A DNA stretch of 64,000 nt, taken from contig NC_090281.1 in NCBI RefSeq assembly GCF_037392515.1, forward strand, positions 53,360,753 to 53,424,752, written 5' to 3'. The translations under genes were made by a program, and so were the position numbers. How positions within the stretch are numbered: position 1 is the stretch's first letter; the number at the start of each line of letters is the position of its first letter. Positions 56,901-64,000 of the stretch are shown piece after piece. Below the pieces are notes generated by a model that saw only the letters and a list, made by a program, of their open reading frames with translations, had not been told where the DNA came from and did not search any database. This DNA is from Haliotis asinina. Taxonomy: Eukaryota > Mollusca > Gastropoda > Lepetellida > Haliotidae.

Positions 56901-57276
56901 GCATGTGACGAAACACATTTCACCAAACCTCTAATGCTAAATGATGTGGAGCAAACCTCATTCCTTGCCATTGCTGATGGCATGACACACCTTGATCCTT
57001 GGCTCTGTGGCAATGGCATGTGGTAAAATGTCATTTCACCTAACCTCTCATAACAAATAACATGGTTTCCTGTAGCAAGAGCATTTGCCAGTAGAGCAAA
57101 CCTCATTTCACCCAACCTCTCTTAACAAATGATGCCTTGCAGATATCGCGTCTGCCCACGGAGTGAAACCCCACAACTTTCACAACTTGCAACGAGCCCT
57201 GGATGCAATGGACCTATTTGTTCCTCATCTCCACACAAGAACTCACTGGGAACTCAAACTGCACATGGTCACCTGA
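53948..57276 (+). CDS. Possible 3' end of an unidentified gene (two exons)
   Basis: Exon a is 53948-54040 (acceptor ttatttgtgcag, donor gtaggt, 93 nt, phase 1 to phase 1). Exon b is 57143-57276, ending in TGA. Spliced, they read in frame: (M)SELVKPCHSPEVLLASPER, then DDDLSLEETTY across the junction, then IASAHGVKPHNFHNLQ, RALDAMDLFVPHLHTRTH and WELKLHMVT-stop. The composition is protein-like, with an acidic stretch and then an amphipathic His-rich C terminus. No earlier exon was recognised, so the ATG at 53950 may be internal or a start. I do not recognise the family. The acceptor of exon b has a weak pyrimidine tract. Confidence 0.42.
54210..54360 (+). repeat. Family T retroposon in the candidate intron
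   Basis: It shows gtgtagagcagtgggtaaag, accctggtttgatttcccac and gtaatattgccagaatattg. It is sense to the candidate gene. Confidence 0.75.
54400..54545 (+). repeat. Second family T retroposon in the candidate intron
   Basis: It shows ggggcagtggtgttgtctag, gacccgggctcaattcgata and gctaaaagcagcgtaaaacc. It lies about 40 bp after the previous copy in the same orientation. Confidence 0.75.
54945..55235 (+). repeat. Dispersed repeat R2, copy 1
   Basis: It shares an ordered series with 60,766-61,115: agaccaattttt, attttccctgctcaaaaa-like, aaaatacttttag, ggaatattact/att, cctcctgtctttaggttttc and acaaaaatc. It is older than the short retroposons. Confidence 0.7.
55592..55730 (+). repeat. Family T retroposon, head missing
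   Basis: It shows aacctaggtttgattccccg, tatgggtacaatgtg and ggaatagtgctataaacggc. Confidence 0.75.
56521..56675 (+). repeat. Family T retroposon, diverged
   Basis: It shows cgccatggtctagtgg, ccccacatgggtacaatgtg and attgctggaatactgacaaa. The interval 55,731-56,520 before it holds nothing recognisable. Confidence 0.7.
56740..57130. repeat. Degenerate tandem repeat just before candidate exon b
   Basis: Related phrases recur: gagcaaacctcattcc / gagcaaacctcatttc / gagcaaacttgtcatttc, tcaccaaacctc / tcacctaacctc / tcacccaacctc, and cttaacaaat / cataacaaat. The period is roughly 100-130 bp. The array ends about 15 bp from the acceptor at 57,142. Confidence 0.6.
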
Positions 57277-57572
57277 GTCTGTGTGGACATGATCCCACAT
57301 TCAGATCAATCAAATTTCAAATGGTTTGAAAGGAGACTCAAGCCAGCATTGAAACTTCAATCATTGATTGCTAAACATATCAAGGCAGCATCAATACTGA
57401 TGAACTCAAATCCAACTGTGTAATGGTTCAAAGTGATATGGCTCATGTCTCAAGTATCAGGAAGTTCACTGAGCATACTTCAGTGGCACAGTCACAAGGA
57501 GTATCAAGAACCTGGCTTCAGTTTCAAGGGTTCACTACATAGCATTTACCATTCTGATATGTTCAGAAGAAT

Positions 57573-57820
57573 GTTGATGATATAATTGCACAAAACAACA
57601 TTTGATAACTGATTTTAATATAATCGTACAGAAGTGAGTCTATACAAAGATTCAAACAGTGATTTAGTGTTGATGATATAATTATACAAAACAGATAATA
57701 ACAGATTTTAACAAAGAATCCAGTAGTGAGTCCTCAAGAACTCATAGGGCTCAAATAGTGATTAACAGCTGATGACATACTTCTACAAAACACTGGGTAA
57801 ATGATTTTAATATAATAGTT
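57573..57820. repeat. Three-unit tandem repeat, about 98 bp
   Basis: Units start gttgatgatataattgcaca (57,573), gttgatgatataattataca (57,671) and gctgatgacatacttctaca (57,768). Each contains a gattttaa core. Confidence 0.75.
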
Positions 57821-59482
57821 TGGTAGCTAAAGCTATTTTTCAGTTCTAACCTTACATTTTAGGTCCACAGTATTTTGCTGCTGATTTATAATCGTTTTGT
57901 CTAAACTATTAAGAATGAATACACATTCTAAATGCCTATAATTAAAATTCAGAGCATGTCTGTATGGTAAAACTCCATAGGTTCCTGTTTAGCATGCAAG
58001 AACACTGTATGACTGTCAACTTAACTTGGTCGACTCGACCTTAGATTAATGATACATGAGCCACATCATGCAACAGTGGAACCTTGTTTATCCAAACATT
58101 TTGCCTGATAAACAGATTTCCGGATATCTGAATCTCAACAGTTATCCCCTTTTACACAAATCCTACTGAGGCAAAACACTGCTTTTGTATCATGCTTAAG
58201 ATTATGCAAGTATTTTGTGAAGTCAAAATCTCCTCATAGAACTTGTGTGACAGAACATGCGAGGAGCAACCGGGTTATATAAAAAACAGAAATTCTCAGT
58301 TCACTCCACTGGACATAATGATTTACTATTTACTCTGTGTCTCCTGCTATGCTTGGAATTGTTCATGAGAAGGGATTAGATGACAGTGTACAGTTTGATC
58401 ACTCACTGTTAAGATATCTCATGATGTCCTTGCTTATAAACAGAAGAGGCTGTGTTGGAATAAAATAGTCAGGCAAGAACAAATATAATTATAAACATGT
58501 CAGAGTTTTGCAAGTGTGATATGTGGATCAGTTTCCTCATCAAACATAAAGGCATCAACAGTAGCAAACTGAAATAAACAATAAACAAATGGTGCATATG
58601 TGCAGTCACTCACAACTTTCATGAATATCACTAAATGAAATTCTGAATAAAATCAATAAAATAAATCAATCATCAGTCCTGATGCACAACAAATGCTTCT
58701 TATACAATGTATGTGTAACATTAGGAATAAATTAACACTGTTATCTCCTGGTAATCATCCCTTTGATATTGGATGCCCGATGATGAAGTTAATTTGTATT
58801 TTCCACCACCATTACCAAATCAGCCACTGGCTTCACTTGTTATGTGTCCACCATGGCTATCATATCCCCTTTGTTGTTTTCACATGCTCATAGATACAGC
58901 TACAGCCTCCAAGCTTAGGACATGACGAAAGAGCAAGTATATGTTGCAGAAGTTGACTTCCACTAATTTCCCCCTTCATGTCCATCACATCTAAATGCCA
59001 TTCGATGACTTCGTATCAAAATAATTGTTCTCAATGGACCATAAATTTCATTCCAGCTTTTCTAGAGGAAATTATTTGGCCAGTCACCTTGACAATCCCA
59101 TGCATGATGATACTAGTGACATCATTTGGGGAAATTCTGAGACATCTCTAAAGCAAAACCAATGTGATAAACATATACAAAGATCTCATTCCATGGCAGA
59201 AGAATAAAAGTCAACTATCATCTTTTCTCTGAAATGCACATATATTATGTTAAATATGACTATGAAGTATTTTCATCAAATATATTACAAAGGAGAGATT
59301 TTCTAGATTTTCAGAAACTGTGGTAATGTAGACTTGCCTGGGCTGTATTGGGTATATTTGTTTTAGGGTCTTCATGATAGACTAGACTGCAATCTAAGTG
59401 TTTTGATGCATGAAGAATCTGGGCCTTCTTCGTCATAGGTGCATTCTTTATTTGGAACAGATTGGTTTGAGAATTGGCAGAC
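57821..59482. other. No gene seen
   Basis: AT-rich with chance ORFs only; no repeat recognised. Confidence 0.4.
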
Positions 59483-59690
59483 CTGTGAAGATCTGGGTAA
59501 GATTTTGCATGTTGTGAACGGTGAAGATCAGGATCAGGCAGACAGGCCCATTAATGTGTCAATGTAGCCAAATCACGTACATCAATGCTCATTCTGTTGA
59601 TCACTGGATTGTCCGGTCCAGGCATAATTATTTACAGACTGATGCCATACAACTGGAATACTGTGCAGCTTTAAGCAGTAGACAGTGTAA
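59483..59690 (+). repeat. Family L retroposon, rearranged 5' half
   Basis: gtgaagatc occurs twice (59,485 and 59,521). It is followed by catcaatgctcattctgttg, actggattgtccggtccag and caactggaatactgtgcagc. Confidence 0.75.
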
Positions 59691-59799
59691 TGTGAAGAGA
59701 GCCAAATTAACCACCAACACATCCAACACAATGGACTCAACACAGTAGCTGGTTGGGCAAACTGATATCAGCTGATTGGACAAACTGATAAGAGAATAT

Positions 59800-59870
59800 A
59801 AATAAATTAAACTCAAGTCTCTGACCATTCTTCTACAAATCTTTTGAAACAATTCACAGACAATCTTCTA
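59800..59870 (+). repeat. Dispersed repeat R2, 5' fragment
   Basis: tctctgaccattcttctaca and attcacagacaatctt match 60,718-60,766 closely. Confidence 0.7.
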
Positions 59871-60698
59871 ATGAGAAGACAGAAATGAAACTAATTACCA
59901 AATATTAAATTCTTAACATGAATTTTCAAAGACCTTTTCATCCAGAATTACAAAAGCACATTATGTGAAACCTAGGCACACAAACTGCACTGAAAGCCCA
60001 TTAAGAAAATCAAATCTTCACATACATTCAAATTTGAAAATTAGCTAATTAGATAATTGAACCATCACTGCCATGACCTAATCATGTCATTATTTGTTCC
60101 CTGAAATCAATAATGGCCCAGTAAACATGTTAACATCTATATCGCCATGCAGCTGTTGCAGCGTGTTCCAGTTTGTTTATTGTTGTGAGCCACACTGCAT
60201 TCACACTATACATCAACACATAGCCCGGGATAGTCAATCACTAGAAGAAAACTTCTCTCCAATGAGATTATAAGTGCACAGCACCGATGCACCTGACTGT
60301 GTCAACACATGCACCATAACTGAGCTTTACATCGTTACTGACAACCTACCAACATTTCTCAATCAATACTTTGCGCAATATATAACCGATTAAGTTGGCA
60401 TTCACGCACTACACATGGAAGCTAATTCCATTGAAACATCAGGATCGCAGTGTTATTATGCTGTGCTAGAAATTAGTTTTTATATTCACTACACTGCAAA
60501 TATCATCGACAAAGTTGCGATCAACTTAATGTCTGAAATGGCGGTAGAAAATATTACCAGTCCTTGAATTTCACAGGATTGGATCGCAGAAATTTGCCTT
60601 TGATTTCTGTTTAGGTTGAAAAATATTTGAAGTGGATATCCAGTTATAAAAAACATGACAGGATTCAGAATGTGTCTATCACCAAAACAACAGAGTAT
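59871..60698. other. No gene seen
   Basis: AT-rich sequence between two R2 copies. Confidence 0.4.
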
Positions 60699-61115
60699 AA
60701 AAAAGTTAAACCCAAATCTCTGACCATTCTTCAACAAATTAGTTGAAATAATTCTCAGACAATCTTAAGGGCAGACCAATTTTACTTCTTGTTTTACAGA
60801 CTGGTTGTATTTTTTCTAGAATAAAAAAAAATAAAATAAAAAAAAATAGTAAAAAAGTAAAATAAATAATAATAATAATAATTAAAAAAATAAATAAAAA
60901 TCATTTTCCTTGCTCAAAAAATAAAATCCTAATGTTTAATTAGCCAAAAAATGAAAAAGTAAACTTCTTTCAGCTTACTTTTGTTCCATATACACTTTAT
61001 AATTGTAAAATACTTTTAGAATTTAACAGGAATATTACTTTCGTGATTATATTTTTATCTTTCCCCTCCTGCTTTCAGGTTTCTGAGAACAAAAATCTGT
61101 AACACACAAAATAAA
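60699..61115 (+). repeat. Dispersed repeat R2, longest copy
   Basis: It joins the segment shared with 59,800-59,870 (tctctgaccattcttcaaca) to the segment shared with 54,945-55,235. It includes an A-rich (aat)n/(aaat)n stretch at about 60,822-60,900. Confidence 0.75.
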
Positions 61116-63863
61116 ACTGGTCTCTCCTAATATGCAAAAAACAGAAACGGCACTGTTTGATGATGTCCAAAACATAAAACTGAAATAGATAATGAAGGAA
61201 TGATTCACTCTTCCTCCACGTTTGACTAAAGGCCAGCAATTTGCAGCCAGCGTATCCACACACATGGAAAACCCAGATTTCTCTCTCTGATATATTCATC
61301 TATCAATACATTGTTGATGGTAATGAGAATAGGCAATTACTCAGCACTTATCCATATAGTTTTTAATCACCTCATGGCTGTGTATTTATTCAATCATTGA
61401 ATGCTTTCCGGAAGAAAAACCTCATTTGTATACGACATCATTAGGATAATCAGTCAGTTTAAGGTTGGGATGACAATGAAAAGAGATAGCTCATGATTAA
61501 ATCAATTTCACTTCAACTTAATGTGAAAGAGGAGACCAACACAGAGTTGTTTCAATTTGAAAAATCCTGAGACTTCTTTCCTCAGGTGTTTCACACGATA
61601 TTGCGACTACCATAACATTCTGTAACTTTAGCCCTTGTGTGAAACCAGAGTGTAGTAAAATTATGTTTGGTCAGTAAACTCTCCTAATCTACGTTGTTCT
61701 TGTTTTCAAGAATATAGGTCATTGGTTCAAATTCATGATAAATTTGGTCTGAGTTCTAAGCATAATAAAACTGAAGTTTGCAGAACAAAATTTTGGAAAT
61801 ACTGAACAAAGTTACATTTTAACGTAAACTTATTGGCAAACTTCTTAATGACCTTTACCTTGTGAACCTTGTGGGGACATTAGAAAAATAAATTATAGGA
61901 TGGATGTTTTTTATCTGTTGCTTAACACAGCAGTCCAATTTTCCGATTTTTAAGACAGAATCATAGAGTGTAAACATCATGATCATGGTTTGAAACAATT
62001 TTATCAATGATGAGCTTGACATGCAATAAATATATTGCAAGTTATTCCATGGGATTTGATTGGCCAACTAATCAGTTTTTATTTTGCGCTTATGTTTCCC
62101 CAAATATTGGGTCACTGCCATTTAAACTGTTTCTTGATTGGCTTACAATAGAATGGGAGGGGCTTGTGTTGCACAACTCATTTTGAGCAACGTCTGAAGT
62201 CTTGATTGTTTTTATACACACCTCAAGAACTGATTTCAATATATTTTTCAAAGAAACATTGCAAATTTTGTACACACACAAATTGAAGAGGTGTGTAAAT
62301 TGATTTTCACATTCCATGAACAAAATACATAATGAAGATCTTAAAATTTGTAAAAAATCAAACGTGCTGTATGGAAAATGTTATTTGCACTGACGGCCCA
62401 GTAGAGGTCGGATAGTTTAAGCTTCCTGCTCACAATCTTCTGAATCAACACAGACATAAGTCATAAACACATTTCCCCTGCATCAATGGGCATACATAGT
62501 TCATCACTATACATGGGATCCACAACGTATGCGTGATGGTTGAGCTTGTCTGCTTATCTTACAGTAGCTCATGAAAGTCAATCAGTTGTTTCTTATCTTT
62601 GTGCTGGATATTCGAATTAGGGATTTACCTAAACCTGCTCATAAGCCAATATCCAGACAAAAATCTACAGCAATTGACAAAGACAATTTCCAATGTCAGT
62701 TTTAGACTGTCACAAACTTTCAGAAGTAACAGTACAGTAAACATGTCTTTTCAGAATATCAGGATTTTAAAAAAAAAAAACGAAAAAATCATTGATGTAG
62801 TGTGAGGGCTGGTATTTCTTTGGTATACGTTTGGTTGGATTGGGATACTTATGCCTGGTTGACAATGACACAGATATCTGTATCGAAATGTCACATCACC
62901 TGAGTAAAGAGGTTGCTCAACCATAAAGTTTGTCCAGATCTCGTACTAAGAATGTTAGGATTTTAAGGATGTTGACAGAATCATTATTATCTCTTCTTGA
63001 AGCTTTGTTGCTATGTTAACAGACTTCTAAGGAAATACAATGGGAAATTTGAAGTCATATGTCATTTGGATTCTGATTATTGGTTCTTAATGGCCTTAGA
63101 ACTGTGTCATGTAAAGTGCATTGCTACTCACAAATTACATACAGCTGATTGTATATTTATGTCGAAGAAGGATGAAATAAGTGTGGATGTCTATTTGTCA
63201 TAGAACTTAACAGCTGCCCACTCAGCAGGTTCTTTGTTTAACACCTCACTCATCACTATCTAATTGCTGCAGATGCTGCGGCACAATGAGGAGACTCTCA
63301 CATTAATAACTAAATGTCGCAATTAATCCATGTAATTGCCCTCATTACAACACTGAACACAAAGCGACAATTTTTTCATAATTACTCTAAGCAAATACAA
63401 ATATATAGACTCAATAAACATGAACCATCCAACCCCCCTACCCCAAACCAATAAACCTAAAAACCCCAAACCCAATATATATGCAGAACAAATTAATCCC
63501 AATTATTGTATTTCTGAATAGATGCCTTCATCCAAGTGTTTCTATGGCAACAGTTTTTGCCATCAGCCATGAATTGCTCGAAAACCCAAAAGCCCCTCAT
63601 AAATCAATCAATCAAAATGTAGATTTCAAGGGAGAATCATCCATGAGACGTCAATATCCTTAGAGAAAGACCAAACAAACACAGAGCCCGTTATTAACGA
63701 CTTGTATATTTCACTGGTTAATAAAGCCCGTACATCCACACCAGCTGAGCTAGATGTATGACACATCGGCCAGCATGCTGATGTGTGCTGCATACACAAT
63801 ACAAGCGTACATATCCCGAAATGTACTTGATTGACTTGGATACCGGCCTTGGTCAGAATTAAC
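61116..63863. other. Upstream of the right-edge gene; no other gene seen
   Basis: AT-rich with chance ORFs. A C-rich patch (aacccccctaccccaaacc) lies at about 63,430-63,448. Promoter and 5' UTR of the exon at 63,864 should lie at its right end. Confidence 0.4.
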
Positions 63864-63945
63864 ATGCAATCAGAAAGCGAATCTCCTCCCAGTGAAATGG
63901 ACAACGCCGATAATGAAGATGACAAAAACACCCTCAAAGATAAAG
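63864..63945 (+). CDS. Probable first coding exon of an unidentified gene running off the right edge
   Basis: ATG in the context attaacATGc is followed by 27 codons and one base up to a strong donor (AAAG|GTAAGC) at 63946. The peptide starts MQSESESPPSEMDNADNEDD and ends KNTLKDK. It is a very acidic, Ser-rich, low-complexity N terminus of a kind common in nuclear regulatory proteins, but nothing in it identifies a family. About 160 bp upstream is a TATA-like gtatattt. The second exon must lie beyond 64,000. Confidence 0.5.
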
Positions 63946-64000
63946 GTAAGCTTCATGGTAGAACAAGAAATATAGACCCGGCCATGTCAATATCATGCGT

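Noticed and set aside
63430..63475. Interstitial telomere-like C-rich sequence
   Set aside because: The words (ccccctacccc, aaccccaaaccc) do not form a regular TTAGGG/CCCTAA repeat.

Overview
This is eukaryotic DNA, most likely from a gastropod mollusc and plausibly an abalone (Haliotis). Genes are split into short exons with GT-AG introns. Nothing looks bacterial: no operons, no long ORFs. Two related short retroposon families are scattered through almost the whole window. The abalone assignment rests on my recollection that these repeats (tail ending in a run of ACTC, body containing 'gtcgcctcttacgacaagc') are common in gastropod genomes; it is inference, not a search result.

Left part (1-13.5 kb): one gene on the + strand, rebuilt here from twelve coding exons that keep frame through every junction, for a 577-residue protein of RNI-type leucine-rich repeats followed by a C-terminal EF-hand pair. 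It most resembles the LRRC74A/B-type proteins. Its last intron holds about 500 bp of TATG/TG microsatellite.

Middle-left (18.2-27.0 kb): the C-terminal two-thirds of ANKLE2 on the - strand (six exons, 706 residues, frame kept throughout), convergent with the LRR gene. The 4.7 kb between the two 3' ends holds a foldback element about 0.64 kb long. I could not find the N-terminal LEM and ankyrin exons between 27.0 and 64 kb.

Right part (27-64 kb): almost no coding sequence. It holds most of the short retroposons, several tandem arrays (20-bp unit at 32.7-34.2 kb, 79-bp unit at 48.1-48.7 kb, a compound unit at 51.5-52.2 kb, smaller ones elsewhere) and two older dispersed repeats. Two spliceable + strand exons (53,948-54,040 and 57,143-57,276) may be the 3' end of an unidentified gene. 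A probable first coding exon with a good donor (63,864-63,945) opens another + strand gene that runs off the right edge.

The genes do not form a pathway. The most informative biology is in the repeats: two short retroposon families that share a 3' tail, several copies with target-site duplications still readable, tail-to-tail insertion pairs, and a foldback element with iterated ends.
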